NCBI RefSeq assembly: GCF_040050925.1
Contig: NZ_CP157390.1
Coordinates: 3,286,001 to 3,350,000, forward strand
Direction: 5' to 3'
Length of the DNA: 64,000 nucleotides
From: Leifsonia sp. NPDC080035
Lineage (GTDB): Bacteria; Actinomycetota; Actinomycetes; Actinomycetales; Microbacteriaceae
Under the pieces are notes generated by a model that was given only the letters and a program-made list of their open reading frames with translations, was not told the origin of the DNA and ran no database searches. A program made the translations under genes and the position numbers. Positions 47,137-57,533 of the stretch are shown in pieces. Every line of letters starts with the position of its first letter. Position 1 is the stretch's first letter.

Positions 47137-48782
47137 ACCCCGCGGGCGACCGCCCGTCCCGCCTGCCGCCCGGAGAACAGGCAGCCGCCGAGGAACGTCC
47201 CCTCCAGCGCGCGGTAGCCGTGCACGCCGCCGCCCCCGAAGCCGCTCGCCTCGCCCACCGCGTAGAGCCCGGGGATCGGCTCCCCATCCGTGCCGAGCAC
47301 GCGCGCGTCCAGATCCGTCTCGATCCCGCCGAGGCTCTTGCGGGTGAGGATGTGCAGCTTCACCGCGATCATCGGCCCGGCCTTCGGGTCGGTGAGCTTG
47401 TGCGGGCTCGCCACCCGGATCAGCTTGTCGCCGCGGTAGGCGCGCGCGCCGCGGATCGCGGCGAGCTGGAGGTCCTTGCCGAAGTCGTTGTCGAGCTCGC
47501 GGTCGCGCTCGCGCACGTGCCGGGTGACCAGCTCCGTGTCGAGCGGCACCTCCGAGAGGCGCTGCATGCCCGAGAGCAGGTCGTCGAGCGTGTCGGCGAC
47601 GACGAAGTCCGCGCCCTTCTCCTTGAACGCCTCCACCGGGCCGGGCGCGCCCGGACCGACGCGCTTGGCGAGCAGCTTCATGTCCTTGCCGGTCAGGTCG
47701 GGGTTCTGCTCGCTGCCGGAGAGCGCGAACTCCTTCTCGATGATCTTCTGCGTGAGGATGAACCAGCTGTAGTCCGAGCCGGTCCGCCGCAGGTGCTCCA
47801 GCGTGCCCAGGGTGTCGAAGCCGGGGAAGAGGGGCGGGGGCAGCCGATCGCCGTGGGCATCCAGCCACAGCGAGGAGGGACCGGGGAGGATGCGGATGCC
47901 GTGCCGCTGCCACACCGGATCCCAGTTCTGGATGCCCTCGGTGTAGTGCCACATCCGGTCGCCGTTGATCAGGTGCGCGCCGGCGGACTCCGCGATGCCG
48001 AGCATCCGTCCGTCCACGTGCGCGGGCACCCCGGAGAGCATGGACGCCGGGGGCGTGCCGAGCCGCTCCGGCCAGGCCGTTCGCACCAGGTCGTGGTTGC
48101 CGCCGATGCCGCCGCTCGCGACGATCACGGCGGGCGCGCGCAGCTCGAACTCGCCGGTGACGTCCCGGTTGCTCGCTGCGCCCCGCGCGGCGCCGTCCGG
48201 CGCGAGGACCGCCCCGGCGACGCCCGTGACACGGCCGTCCTCCGCGATCAGGCGGTCGACGCGGTGCCGGTACTGGATGCGCGCGTGTCCGGTGGCGAGC
48301 CCGGCGTGCACCCGGCGGATGAACGGCTCCAGCACGCCGGGACCGGTGCCCCAGGTGATGTGGAACCGCGGGACCGAGTTGCCGTGGCCGCCGGAGGTCC
48401 CGTCGCCGCGCTCCGCCCAGCCGACGACGGGGAAGAACGAGACGCCCTTCTCGCGCAGCCAGGCGCGCTTCTCGGACGCGGCGAACTGCAGGTAGGCCTC
48501 AGCCCAGCGGCGCGGCCAGTGGTCCTCGTCGCGGTCGAAGGCGGCGCTGCCGAACCAGTCCTGGCGGGCAAGCGCCAGCGAGTCGTGCACGCCCATCCGG
48601 CGCTGCTCCGGCGAATCGACGAGGAACAGGCCGCCGAACGACCACCACGCCTGTCCGCCGAGGGATGCGGCGGGCTCCTGCTCGAGAATGGTGACCTGCT
48701 TGCCCGCATCGAGCAGCTCGCTCGCGGCGACCAGGCCGGCGAGGCCAGCTCCCACGACGATGCAGTCGGGGTCGTGGATCAT
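47133..48782 (-). CDS. FAD-binding dehydrogenase (KstD/fumarate reductase-like)
   Basis: A 549-residue flavoprotein. The dinucleotide loop is IVVGAGLAGLVAASELL; VILEQE-like ITILEQEPAASLGGQAWW follows. The C-terminal FAD contact is GLYAVGEASGFGGGGVHGYR and LEGTFLGGCLFSGR. It belongs to the 'FAD-binding dehydrogenase' group near 3-ketosteroid delta-1-dehydrogenase. The substrate is not known. AAGGAG precedes the ATG. Confidence 0.9.
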   Translation of the reverse strand: MIHDPDCIVVGAGLAGLVAASELLDAGKQVTILEQEPAASLGGQAWWSFGGLFLVDSPEQRRMGVHDSLALARQDWFGSAAFDRDEDHWPRRWAEAYLQFAASEKRAWLREKGVSFFPVVGWAERGDGTSGGHGNSVPRFHITWGTGPGVLEPFIRRVHAGLATGHARIQYRHRVDRLIAEDGRVTGVAGAVLAPDGAARGAASNRDVTGEFELRAPAVIVASGGIGGNHDLVRTAWPERLGTPPASMLSGVPAHVDGRMLGIAESAGAHLINGDRMWHYTEGIQNWDPVWQRHGIRILPGPSSLWLDAHGDRLPPPLFPGFDTLGTLEHLRRTGSDYSWFILTQKIIEKEFALSGSEQNPDLTGKDMKLLAKRVGPGAPGPVEAFKEKGADFVVADTLDDLLSGMQRLSEVPLDTELVTRHVRERDRELDNDFGKDLQLAAIRGARAYRGDKLIRVASPHKLTDPKAGPMIAVKLHILTRKSLGGIETDLDARVLGTDGEPIPGLYAVGEASGFGGGGVHGYRALEGTFLGGCLFSGRQAGRAVARGV

Positions 48783-48834
48783 GGCGTGGCTCCTTCGACA
48801 CGTCGCGGCGCCGGGGGAGAGGCGCTGGGGGTGG

Positions 48835-49239
48835 TTACTCCTCGAATGTGTTGACCATAGCGAACGCCGCGCGCTCCAGGTAACTCCAGAGGGTCTCCTC
48901 CTGCAGAGGCGGCAGGCCGAGCTCGTCGACCGCCGTGCGCATGTGCGCGAGCCAGCGGTCGCGGGCGTCCGGGTTGACCCGGAACGGCTGGTGCCGCATC
49001 CGCAGCCGGGGGTGCCCGCGCTGCTCGCTGTAGGTGGTCGGGCCGCCCCAGTACTGCTCCAGGAACAGGGTCAGTCGCTCAGCGGCGGGGCCGAGGTCCT
49101 CCTCCGGGTACATCGGCCGCATCACCGGGTCGTCGGCCACGCCGCGGTAGAACGCGTCGACCAGGCGCCGGAAGGTCTCGTGCCCGCCCACCTGCTCGTA
49201 GAAGGACGGCCCGCTCGGCGGTCCGACAGGGATGGTCAT
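48835..49239 (-). CDS. glbO: Group II truncated haemoglobin (trHbO)
   Basis: A 134-residue globin closely resembling mycobacterial GlbO. Proximal His83 is in RLRMRHQPFRV. Tyr31 (B10), Tyr44 (CD1) and Trp96 (G8) of the distal pocket are all present. RLTLFLEQYWGGPTTYSEQ is a family mark. It may bind O2 or handle NO and peroxide. It starts five bases from the MscS gene stop and may be co-transcribed. Confidence 0.95.
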   Translation of the reverse strand: MTIPVGPPSGPSFYEQVGGHETFRRLVDAFYRGVADDPVMRPMYPEEDLGPAAERLTLFLEQYWGGPTTYSEQRGHPRLRMRHQPFRVNPDARDRWLAHMRTAVDELGLPPLQEETLWSYLERAAFAMVNTFEE

Positions 49240-49243
49240 CGTC

Positions 49244-50455
49244 TCACTCCGCGGGGGGCTGGTCGGTGGTGGGCTTGTCAGTGGTCGGCTTGTCTGTGGT
49301 CGGCTGGTCGGGTTTCGGCGCGGCCGTCGGCGGCTTCGGCGCCACGGGCGGCTTGGCCGTCCGCGGCTTCGGCGTCGCGGGAGGCGGCGTCTCGACCGCC
49401 GGGTGGATGCGGATCGCGCCCGGGTCGGGCACCGACGTCCTGCTCTTGGCCGCCGCTCGCGCCTTGCGGCCCTTGAGCGGCTTCTCCGGAACGGCCGGCG
49501 TCGGGCGGGTGCGCGGCGGCTTGGCGCCGGTGACGCTGCCCGCGCTGTCGAAGCCGCTGAGGACGACCGCCTCCAGAGACGGCAGCTTCACGCCGAGCTG
49601 ATCGGCCGCCTGCTTGAGCCGGAGGCGCAGCTCGCGCGACACGTCGTCCTTCGCGGTCGTGCGCGTCTTCAGCACGATGCGGATGACCATCGCCTCGTCG
49701 GACACCGACTCGAGCCCCCACAGCTCCGGCTTCTCGAGGATGCGCGAGCGCCACTTCGGGCTTGTCGCCAGGGCGGTCGCCGCCTCCATCATGGCGTTCT
49801 GGACCGCCTCGATGTCGGCATCGTACGGCACCGCCAGGTCCACGATCACGCGCGACCAGCCCTGCGAGAGGTTGCCGACCCGGAGGATCTCGCCGTTGCG
49901 CACGAACCAGAGCGTTCCGTTGACGTCGCGCACCTGCGTGACGCGGATGCCCACCGCCTCCACGACGCCCGTCGCGGGACCGAGGTCCACGACGTCGCCG
50001 ACGCCCAGCTGATCCTCCATGACCATGAACAGGCCGTTCAGCACGTCGCGAACGATGTTCTGCGCGCCGAAACCGAGGCCGGCGCCGATCGCCGCCGTGA
50101 GCAGGGCGAGCGATCCGGCAGCGCCGGGCGCGACCACGCCGAACACGAGCACGATGGCGATGATGCCGACCGCCACGTTGACGATGTTGCTCAGCACCGA
50201 ACCGAGGGTCCGCGTCCGCTGGACGACCCGCACGGCCGCGAGCGGGGAGGCGACCAGCGCCTGGGTATCGGTGACGCTCTGGCCCTTCTTGACGCCGCTG
50301 ACGATCTGCCTGACAACATGCCGGATGATCACCCGCAGGATCCAGCTGATCAGGAAGGCTCCGACGATGATCAGGACGACGTGCAGCAGCGTCCATCCCG
50401 TGCTGGCGGCCCAGGACCCGAAGTCCGTCCAGAAGTTCGCTTTCAGGATGCTCAT
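49244..50455 (-). CDS. MscS-family mechanosensitive channel
   Basis: A 403-residue protein. Hydrophobic helices ([35 protein letters not shown]) precede the MscS beta domain [20 protein letters not shown] with [11 protein letters not shown]. The C-terminal tail of about 110 residues is Lys/Pro/Thr-rich and repetitive ([13 protein letters not shown]). This tail is not a family feature and may interact with the cell wall or nucleic acid. It would release ions on turgor shock. Confidence 0.9.
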   Translation of the reverse strand: MSILKANFWTDFGSWAASTGWTLLHVVLIIVGAFLISWILRVIIRHVVRQIVSGVKKGQSVTDTQALVASPLAAVRVVQRTRTLGSVLSNIVNVAVGIIAIVLVFGVVAPGAAGSLALLTAAIGAGLGFGAQNIVRDVLNGLFMVMEDQLGVGDVVDLGPATGVVEAVGIRVTQVRDVNGTLWFVRNGEILRVGNLSQGWSRVIVDLAVPYDADIEAVQNAMMEAATALATSPKWRSRILEKPELWGLESVSDEAMVIRIVLKTRTTAKDDVSRELRLRLKQAADQLGVKLPSLEAVVLSGFDSAGSVTGAKPPRTRPTPAVPEKPLKGRKARAAAKSRTSVPDPGAIRIHPAVETPPPATPKPRTAKPPVAPKPPTAAPKPDQPTTDKPTTDKPTTDQPPAE

Positions 50456-50510
50456 ACCGCTGCGATCTTAGCGAGACGCGCCTTGGCGTCGGCTGGGGCC
50501 GGGGGCGCGA

Positions 50511-51188
50511 TCACCGGTCGACGAGTCCGTTGTCGTACGCGAAGATCACGGCGTGCACGCGATCGCGCAGCTGGAGCTTGGAGAGCACCCGGCCGACGTG
50601 CGTCTTCACCGTCGACTCGGTGAGGAAGAACTTCGCGCCGATCTCGCCGTTGGTCAGGCCGTCCGCCATCGCCAGCAGGATCTCGCGCTCGCGCGGGGTG
50701 AGGGCGGAGGCGGGGTCGCCGCCTGCCGCCGTACCGGACGCGCCCGCGGGCAGCCGGTCGGCGAAGAGCTCGAGCATCGAACGGGTGATCCTGCCGGTCA
50801 CGGCGGCATCGCCCGCGGCGACCGCCCGGATCGCCGCGATCAGCTCGGCCGGCCGCGCATCCTTCAGCAGGAAGCCGCTGGCGCCGGCGCGCAGGCCGCC
50901 GAACGCGTACTCGTCCAGGTCGAAGGTGGTGAGGATGATGATCCGCGCCTCCGGGTTCGCCGCGACGATCCTGCGTGTGGCCTCGATGCCGTCCATCGAC
51001 GGCATCCGCACGTCCATCAGGATCACGTCCGGTCGCGTCTGGACCGCGAGCCGCACGGCCTCGGCGCCGTCGGGAGCCTCCCCGACCACGGTCAGGTCGG
51101 GCTCGGCCTCCAGCACCATCCGGAAGCCAAGGCGTACGAGCGCCTGGTCGTCGACGAGCAGGACGCGCAGGGGAGCGGGGTCGGTCAC
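50511..51188 (-). CDS. NarL/LuxR-type response regulator
   Basis: A 225-residue regulator. The receiver has acidic pocket LLVDDQ and phosphoacceptor Asp59 in ILMDVRMP; Lys is in LLKDA. The C-terminal LuxR HTH is [20 protein letters not shown] then [20 protein letters not shown]. The partner kinase lies just upstream. The start is GTG 51188. An ABC transporter gene pair lies upstream in the same run. Confidence 0.93.
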   Translation of the reverse strand: MTDPAPLRVLLVDDQALVRLGFRMVLEAEPDLTVVGEAPDGAEAVRLAVQTRPDVILMDVRMPSMDGIEATRRIVAANPEARIIILTTFDLDEYAFGGLRAGASGFLLKDARPAELIAAIRAVAAGDAAVTGRITRSMLELFADRLPAGASGTAAGGDPASALTPREREILLAMADGLTNGEIGAKFFLTESTVKTHVGRVLSKLQLRDRVHAVIFAYDNGLVDR

Positions 51189-51214
51189 GGGTGTCTGTCT
51201 CCTCGGATGTGGTC

Positions 51215-52489
51215 TCAGGCGTCGGGGCCCGCTGGGATGCGATCGTCGCCACTGCGCGGTGGGACGGTGTCGAAGGTGGCGACGAGCCGCCAGCCGCCGC
51301 CCCGGCGGGGACCGGCCTCGAGCGTCCCTCCGTACAGCGCGACGCGCTCGCGGAGTCCGAGCAGGCCGCGGCCGGAACCGGCGACCGCCTCGGTGCGCAC
51401 GCTCGCGTCGTCCTCCACAACGATACGGGTGCGGTCATGGCCGAAGGCGATCCGGACCGTGACCGCCGTCGCGAGCGACGCGTAGCGCAACGCGTTGGTC
51501 AGGGCCTCCTGCACGACGCGGAAGACGGTCAGCTGCTGCCCGACGTCCTCCGGAGCGGTGCCGCTGACGGTGATCCGCACCGGGAGCCCGGCTGCGCGGA
51601 ACCGCTCGACGAGCTCGCGCAGTTCGCCGAGTCCCGGCTGCGGAGCGTGCTCCGCGCCGTCGCCCTCGCCTGCCCTCAGCACTCCGAGCAGCCGGCGCAT
51701 GTCGGCGAGCGCGCCGCGCCCAGTCTCCGCCACCATCCGCATCGCCTCCGCGGACCGCTCGGGGGCGGTCTCGGCGAGGGAGGCGGAGCCGTCGGCGAGG
51801 GTGATCATCACCGTCAGGCTGTGCGAGACGATGTCGTGCATCTCTCTCGCGATCCGGCTGCGCTCGGCGGCGGTGGCGATCTCCGCCTGCTGGTCGCGCT
51901 CGCGGGCGAGCTGCCGGGCGCGGTCGATGAGGGCGAGCAGGTAGCGGCGCCGGTTGCCGACGTTGACGCCGAGCAGCACGGCGACGACGCACAGCGAGAG
52001 CACGGCGAACGCGGACGGCGCCGCCTCCGCATCCAGCGGCGTGATGACGAACAGCTCGCCGAGGATCGACGTCGCGGCGAGCGAGGTTATCGTGACGCCC
52101 GCGGTGATCGCGTAGCCGATCCAGGCCGACCGCACCGAGCGGTAGACCGCGAGGGCGTAGAGCGCGAACATCGCCGGCACGAAGTCCACATCGTGCCCGA
52201 GGAACACGCTGACCGCGAGCGCGCTCACCGTGATGGCGAACACGGCGCGCGGGTGCACCCGGCGTGCGATGAGCGACGCCCCGGCCACCGAGGCGACCAT
52301 CAGGTGGATCGCGACGGTCACGCTCGGGTGCGCGACCATCATCAGCACGCCGTAGGCGAGCGCCGGCACCAGGTACACACCGGCGACGAAGAGGTCGACG
52401 ACGACGGGATGCGCCGCCAGGAACCGACGGATCGCCCCGGGCGGCCTCGGCAGTTCGAGGGCGCCCGGGGCGGGATCCGGAGCGGTCAC
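51215..52489 (-). CDS. Sensor histidine kinase (HisKA_3)
   Basis: A 424-residue kinase with several N-terminal membrane helices (about residues 25-200). The phosphoacceptor His is in [18 protein letters not shown]. The late ATP-binding region ([19 protein letters not shown]) is an HATPase_c of the NarX/DesK type. It starts eight bases after the ABC permease gene and is probably co-transcribed with it and the regulator. It may sense envelope stress or a peptide handled by the transporter. Confidence 0.9.
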   Translation of the reverse strand: MTAPDPAPGALELPRPPGAIRRFLAAHPVVVDLFVAGVYLVPALAYGVLMMVAHPSVTVAIHLMVASVAGASLIARRVHPRAVFAITVSALAVSVFLGHDVDFVPAMFALYALAVYRSVRSAWIGYAITAGVTITSLAATSILGELFVITPLDAEAAPSAFAVLSLCVVAVLLGVNVGNRRRYLLALIDRARQLARERDQQAEIATAAERSRIAREMHDIVSHSLTVMITLADGSASLAETAPERSAEAMRMVAETGRGALADMRRLLGVLRAGEGDGAEHAPQPGLGELRELVERFRAAGLPVRITVSGTAPEDVGQQLTVFRVVQEALTNALRYASLATAVTVRIAFGHDRTRIVVEDDASVRTEAVAGSGRGLLGLRERVALYGGTLEAGPRRGGGWRLVATFDTVPPRSGDDRIPAGPDA

Positions 52490-52497
52490 GGGAGGGG

Positions 52498-53337
52498 TCA
52501 AGCGTCGCGGCGCTGCAGGAGGATGGCGCCGAGGATGAACGAGACGGCCGCCCAGACCAGGACGGTCACGACATTCGCCCACGGCTCGAGCGTCCCGTTG
52601 GTGCCGCCGGACATGCCGGTCCCCGCGTTGCTGATGAGGTAGTGCGACGCGTCGGTCACCCACTTCTGGTTCATCAGGTTGCCGAACAGGCTCGCCAGGA
52701 TCGGCAGCAGGAACAGCACGCCGAGCGCCGCGGCGATGCCGCCTGCGCTCGCCTTCACGATGGTGCCGATGCCGAGCGCAAACACTGCGACGAGGCCGAG
52801 GTAGAGCGCGGCGCCCAGGATCGCCCAGAGCGTGTCCTGCGTGAACAGGTCGCCCGTGTAGCCCTTGCCGGTCAGCATCGGGACCGCGATGGCCCAGGAG
52901 ATGGCGATGCTCACCAGGCCGACGATGAACGAGGTGAGGAAGAGCACGATGGCCTTCGCCGCCAGGACCGGGAACCGGCGCGGGACCGCCGCGAACGAGG
53001 AACGGATCATGCCGGTCGAGAACTCGCCGCTGATCACGAGGACGCCGAGGACGGCGACCACCAGCTGCGCGAACATGAGGCCCGAGGTCGCGGTGTTCGT
53101 CACGAAGTCCGCGAGCTGCGCCGGCGGCACCTGCGCGCCGAGCGTGGACGCGTTCGGCACCACGGCGGACAGCAGCGCGGCGAGGCCGACGACGATCACG
53201 ACGACAGCGACGAGCGTCCAGAACGTGGAGCGCAGCGAACGCAGCTTGATCCACTCGGAGCGGACGACGCGGGGGAAGCTCAGCCGGCCGAGCGAGGAGT
53301 GCGGGTGCTGCTGCACGGCAGCGGTTGCGGTGCTCAT
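52498..53337 (-). CDS. ABC-2-type transporter permease
   Basis: A 279-residue membrane protein with six or so hydrophobic helices (such as FWTLVAVVVIVVGLAALLSA and LVVAVLGVLVISGEFSTG). The early part has a motif of ABC-2 permeases, VVRSEWIKLRSLRSTFWT. Overlap (ATGA) with the ATPase gene shows coupling. It is likely a drug or peptide exporter. Confidence 0.88.
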   Translation of the reverse strand: MSTATAAVQQHPHSSLGRLSFPRVVRSEWIKLRSLRSTFWTLVAVVVIVVGLAALLSAVVPNASTLGAQVPPAQLADFVTNTATSGLMFAQLVVAVLGVLVISGEFSTGMIRSSFAAVPRRFPVLAAKAIVLFLTSFIVGLVSIAISWAIAVPMLTGKGYTGDLFTQDTLWAILGAALYLGLVAVFALGIGTIVKASAGGIAAALGVLFLLPILASLFGNLMNQKWVTDASHYLISNAGTGMSGGTNGTLEPWANVVTVLVWAAVSFILGAILLQRRDA

Positions 53338-54245
53338 CGGGTGACCTCCGAGTGGTATTCGACCTCGTCCTGCGTCAGTTCGAGGTAGGCCTCCTCGAGG
53401 GAGGCGTTGATGGGGGTGAGCTCGTGGAGCACGACGCCGGTGGCCGCGGCCATGTCGCCGATCTGGGCGGCGGTCAGGCCGGTGACCTCGATCAGCTGGG
53501 ACTCGACGCCGGTGATCGTGACGTCGGGGCCGGCGATGGTGCGGGCGAGCTGATCGACCTGCGGGGTCCGCACACGGACGGCGCCGCGGGTGGCGCCGGC
53601 CAGGATCTGCTCGACAGGGGCGTCGGCGAGGATGCGGCCGCGGCCGAGCACGATGATGTGATCGGCGGTCTGCGCCATCTCGCTCATCAGGTGCGAGGAC
53701 AGGAAGATGGTGCGACCCTGGCCGGCGAGGTGCCGGGCGAACTGGCGCACCCAGAGCACGCCCTCCGGGTCGAGGCCGTTGACCGGCTCGTCGAGGATGA
53801 GCGTCGCAGGGTCGCCGAGCATGGCGGCGGCGATGCCGAGCCGCTGGCCCATCCCGAGGGAGAAGCCGCCGACGCGCTTGCCCGCCACCGACTCGAGCCC
53901 GGTGAGGCCGATCACCTCCTCCACGCGGCGCTTCGGGATGCCGTGGGTGGCGGCCATCGCGAGCAGGTGGTTGTAGGCGGTGCGACCGGTGTGCACGGCC
54001 TTGGCGTCGAGCAGGGCGCCGACCTCGCTGAGCGGGGACTGCAGGTCCGCGTAGCGCTTCCCGTCGATGGTGGCGGCGCCCCGGGTCGGGCGGTCCAGTC
54101 CCATGATCATGCGCATGGTGGTGGACTTGCCGGCGCCGTTCGGGCCGAGGAAGCCGGTGACCTTGCCCGGCTGGATGGTCGCCGTGATGTCGTCGACGGC
54201 GGTCTTGGAACCGAACGTCTTGGTGAGGCGGTCGAGTTGGATCAT
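53334..54245 (-). CDS. ABC transporter ATP-binding protein
   Basis: A 303-residue ATPase. Walker A is GPNGAGKSTTMRMI, signature FSLGMGQRLGIAAAML, Walker B TLILDEPVNGLDP and the His switch SSHLMSEM. The C-terminal extension is DrrA/BcrA-like. It is the first gene of the five-gene run ABC-ABC-HK-RR. ATG 54245 lies seven bases after TAGGGT (54253-54258, minus strand). Confidence 0.93.
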   Translation of the reverse strand: MIQLDRLTKTFGSKTAVDDITATIQPGKVTGFLGPNGAGKSTTMRMIMGLDRPTRGAATIDGKRYADLQSPLSEVGALLDAKAVHTGRTAYNHLLAMAATHGIPKRRVEEVIGLTGLESVAGKRVGGFSLGMGQRLGIAAAMLGDPATLILDEPVNGLDPEGVLWVRQFARHLAGQGRTIFLSSHLMSEMAQTADHIIVLGRGRILADAPVEQILAGATRGAVRVRTPQVDQLARTIAGPDVTITGVESQLIEVTGLTAAQIGDMAAATGVVLHELTPINASLEEAYLELTQDEVEYHSEVTR

Positions 54246-54316
54246 GTCTTCGACCCTAGGGCCGCCGCTCGCCCGGCAACATCCTCCCCGGGTACCATCC
54301 CCGCCCCGCACACGTC

Positions 54317-54378
54317 GCCGCCGAGTACGCAGATCCTCTGCGTACTCGGCGGCTTTCGTGCGATTTTCTGCGTACTCG
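54317..54378. repeat. Perfect hairpin plus a third copy of CTGCGTACTCG
   Basis: A 17-bp arm (54317-54333) pairs perfectly with 54337-54353 around three bases, and a third copy of the right arm core TCTGCGTACTCG occurs at 54367-54378. It lies after pepN and before the ABC ATPase gene, both on the minus strand. The hairpin may end pepN transcription; the extra copy has no obvious role. Confidence 0.8.
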
Positions 54379-54396
54379 CGGGTTGCGCGGTGCGGG

Positions 54397-56940
54397 TTAC
54401 GCGGCGTCGCGGGCCTGGGCGGCGAGGGCGCGCTCGACCCCGGCCAGGTTCTCCACGACGAGGCGGCGGAGGGCCGCTGGCTCCGGGTTGGCGTCGAGCC
54501 ACGCGCGGGTGGCGTCGCGGAGCTCCGCGTTCGCCAGCGGCGCCGGGTACATCCCGGAGACCAGGTACTCGGCGATCTTGTAGCTGCGCGAGGCCCAGAT
54601 CTCCTGGAGCGCCGCGAAGTACGGCTCGACGAAGGCGGCGAGCACGGAGGTGTCCGCCGCGCGCTGGAAGCCCATCCCCGTGAAGCGGACGATCGTGTTC
54701 GGCAGAGCGTCCGAGCCGAACACCGAATCCCAGGCCGCCTGCTTGCCTTCGAGCGTCGGGATCGATGCGCGGGCCTGCGCGGCGAACTGCCCGCCGTTGG
54801 CGGTGTTGTCCGCCGCGAGCGCCGCGTCGATCTCCGCGGTGCCCGCCGCGCCGCCGGCGACGAGCGCGATCAGCAGCTCCCAGGCCAGGTCGGTGTCGAC
54901 CGTGAGACCGGGCAGCTGGGTCGAGCCGTCGCGGAGCGCCGCGATCGCCTGCACGTGCTCCTCGGTGGAGGCGAGGGCGGCGAAGAACTTCACGAACTGG
55001 AACTGCGCGTCGCTGCCCGCCTCGGCCTGCTGCGCGAGCGTCCACAGCGCGGAGGCCGCCTCCTCGCTGGTCTGCTTCTGCCGCTCGGGAGCGACGTAGG
55101 AGGTCGCTGCCAGAACGAGCTGGTTCAGCGTGGTGCGGATGGTGGTGGACTCGGTCTCGGAGGCGATGTTGCCGAGCACCAGGCGCACGTAGTCGCTCGC
55201 CGGGGTCTCGGCGTCGCGGGTGGCGTCCCAGGCTGCGCCCCAGACCAGCGAGCGCGCGAGCGGGCTCTCGATGGAGGAGAGGTGCTCGACCGCGGCGGCC
55301 AGCGACTCCTCGTCCAGGCGGATCTTCGCGTAGGCGAGGTCGTCGTCGTTCAGGAGGACGAGCGCCGGGCGCTTCGTCCCGACCAGCTCGGCGACCTCGG
55401 TGCGCTCGCCGTCGACGTCGAGTTCGACGCGCTTGTCGCGGACCAGCCGGCCGTCGACGAGGTTGTAGAAGCCGATCGCGAGGCGGTGCGGACGGATGGT
55501 CGGGTAGTCGGCGGCAGCCGACTGCAGCACGGCGAAGGAGGTGATCGTCCCGTCGGCGTCGACCGCGATCTCCGGGCGGAGCGTGTTGACACCCGCGGTC
55601 TCCAGCCACTTCTCCGACCAGTCGGTGAGGTCGCGGCCGCTTGTCGCCTCCAGCTCGACGAGCAGGTCCTTCAGCTCGGTGTTCGAGTGCGCGTGCTTCG
55701 TGAAGTACTGCGCGACGCCGGCGAGGAAGTCGTCCTGGCCGACCCACGCCACGAGCTGCTTGAGCACCGAGGCGCCCTTCGCGTAGGTGATGCCGTCGAA
55801 GTTGACCTGCACGTCCTCCAGGTCGTTGATCGTGGCGACGATCGGGTGGGTGGATGGCAGCTGGTCCTGCTTGTACGCCCAGCTCTTCTCCATCGCGGCG
55901 AAGGTCGTCCACGCCTCGTGCCATTCGGTGGCCTCGGCGGTGGCGAGGGTGGAGGCGTACTCGGCGAACGACTCGTTCAGCCAGAGGTCGTTCCACCACT
56001 TCATGGTGACCAGGTCGCCGAACCACATGTGGGCGAGCTCGTGCAGGATGGTGACGACGCGGCGCTCCTTGATCGCGTCGGTGACCTTGGAGCGAAAGAC
56101 ATAGGTCTCGGTGAAGGTGATCGCGCCCGCGTTCTCCATCGCGCCGGCGTTGAACTCCGGCACGAACAGCTGGTCGTACTTCTCGAACGGGTACGCGTAG
56201 TCGAACTTCTCCTCGTAGAACGCGAAGCCCTCGCGCGTCTTCTCGAAGATGTAGTCGGCGTCGAGGTATTCCGCCAGGCTCTTGCGCGCGTACACGCCGA
56301 GCGGGATGGTGCGGCCGTCGCGGCTGGTCAGCTCGCTGTGCACCGACTCGTACGGGCCGGCGATGAGCGCGGTGATGTAGGAGGAGATGACGGCGGTGGG
56401 CGCGAACGCCCAGGTCTTCTTCCCGTCACCGGCGTCGGTCGGCTCCGGCGTGGGGGAGTTGCTGACGACCGCCCAGTGCGCGGGAGCGGTGACGGTGAAG
56501 CGGAACCGGGCCTTCAGGTCCGGCTGCTCGAACACCGCGAACATGCGGCGCGAGTCCGGCACCTCGAACTGGGAGTAGAGGTACACCTCGCCGTCGACCG
56601 GGTCCACGAAGCGGTGCAGGCCCTCGCCGGTGTTCGTGTAGATCGCGTCGGCGTCGACGGTCAGCACGTTCTCGGCCTGCAGGCTCTCCAGCCGGATGCG
56701 CACGCCGTCTGACACCTCGGCCGGGTCCAGCTCGACGCCGTTGAGGGTGACCGAGTGCACCGTGCGGGTGATCGCGTCGATGAAGGTGGATGCGCCCTCG
56801 GTGGCGGAGAAGCGAACCGTCGTGGTGCTGCGGAAGGTCTCCGGTCCGGTCGTCAGATCCAGGACGACGTCGTACTCGTGGGTCGTGACGAGCGCGGCGC
56901 GCTCCTGTGCTTCGATGCGGGTGAGGTTTTCTCCGGGCAA
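54397..56940 (-). CDS. pepN: Aminopeptidase N (M1 family)
   Basis: A 847-residue zinc aminopeptidase. The substrate motif is GAMEN, and the zinc site is HELAHMWFGD with the distant Glu in WLNESFAEY. There is a long helical C-terminal domain. TTG 56940 has an AAGGAG six bases ahead and gives the family start PGENLTRIEA. GTG 56994 is a longer alternative. It probably recycles peptides in the cytoplasm. Confidence 0.95.
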   Translation of the reverse strand: MPGENLTRIEAQERAALVTTHEYDVVLDLTTGPETFRSTTTVRFSATEGASTFIDAITRTVHSVTLNGVELDPAEVSDGVRIRLESLQAENVLTVDADAIYTNTGEGLHRFVDPVDGEVYLYSQFEVPDSRRMFAVFEQPDLKARFRFTVTAPAHWAVVSNSPTPEPTDAGDGKKTWAFAPTAVISSYITALIAGPYESVHSELTSRDGRTIPLGVYARKSLAEYLDADYIFEKTREGFAFYEEKFDYAYPFEKYDQLFVPEFNAGAMENAGAITFTETYVFRSKVTDAIKERRVVTILHELAHMWFGDLVTMKWWNDLWLNESFAEYASTLATAEATEWHEAWTTFAAMEKSWAYKQDQLPSTHPIVATINDLEDVQVNFDGITYAKGASVLKQLVAWVGQDDFLAGVAQYFTKHAHSNTELKDLLVELEATSGRDLTDWSEKWLETAGVNTLRPEIAVDADGTITSFAVLQSAAADYPTIRPHRLAIGFYNLVDGRLVRDKRVELDVDGERTEVAELVGTKRPALVLLNDDDLAYAKIRLDEESLAAAVEHLSSIESPLARSLVWGAAWDATRDAETPASDYVRLVLGNIASETESTTIRTTLNQLVLAATSYVAPERQKQTSEEAASALWTLAQQAEAGSDAQFQFVKFFAALASTEEHVQAIAALRDGSTQLPGLTVDTDLAWELLIALVAGGAAGTAEIDAALAADNTANGGQFAAQARASIPTLEGKQAAWDSVFGSDALPNTIVRFTGMGFQRAADTSVLAAFVEPYFAALQEIWASRSYKIAEYLVSGMYPAPLANAELRDATRAWLDANPEPAALRRLVVENLAGVERALAAQARDAA

Positions 56941-57044
56941 CGCTGACTCCTTGGGAAAGGCGGAATGGCCGTGGATCGTGTCCACCCGATCCACCTTAGT
57001 GAGGTCGGGCCGGGGAGGTCGGTGGCCTTCCCTAGACTGAGCAC

Positions 57045-57533
57045 ATGCGCATCCACATCGCCACCGATCACGCTGGTCTCGACTTCAGCAGGCACCTCCA
57101 GGAGCATCTCGCGGCGGCCGGTCACGAGGTCGTCGACCACGGTCCGACCGAGTACGACCCGATCGACGACTACCCGGCGTTCTGCATCAACGCCGCCAAG
57201 GCCGTGGTGCGCGACCAGCAGGCGGGCGTCGAGGCGCTCGGCGTGGTGTTCGGCGGCTCCGGCAACGGCGAGCAGATCGCCGCGAACAAGGTGCTCGGGG
57301 TGCGCGCCGCGCTCGTCTGGAACGAGAGCACCGCGCAGCTCGCCCGCCAGCACAACGACGCCAACGTCATCTCGATCGGTGCACGGCAGCACACGGTGGA
57401 GGAGGCGACCCGCTTCATCGACGTCTTCATCGCCGAGCCGTTCTCGCTGGAGGAGCGGCACGTGCGCCGCATCGCCCAGCTGGCCGAGTACGAGGCGACT
57501 GGCGACATCGCGGGTAAGAACGTGGACCGCTGA
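57045..57533 (+). CDS. rpiB: Ribose-5-phosphate isomerase B
   Basis: A 162-residue pentose-phosphate enzyme. The N-terminal IHIATDHAGLDF, the PAFCINAAKAV region with the catalytic base in the actinobacterial form and VFGGSGNGEQIAANK are seen. The ATG is six bases after TAGACT (57033-57038), so the mRNA is probably leaderless. The next gene overlaps its stop by one base. Confidence 0.95.
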   Translation: MRIHIATDHAGLDFSRHLQEHLAAAGHEVVDHGPTEYDPIDDYPAFCINAAKAVVRDQQAGVEALGVVFGGSGNGEQIAANKVLGVRAALVWNESTAQLARQHNDANVISIGARQHTVEEATRFIDVFIAEPFSLEERHVRRIAQLAEYEATGDIAGKNVDR

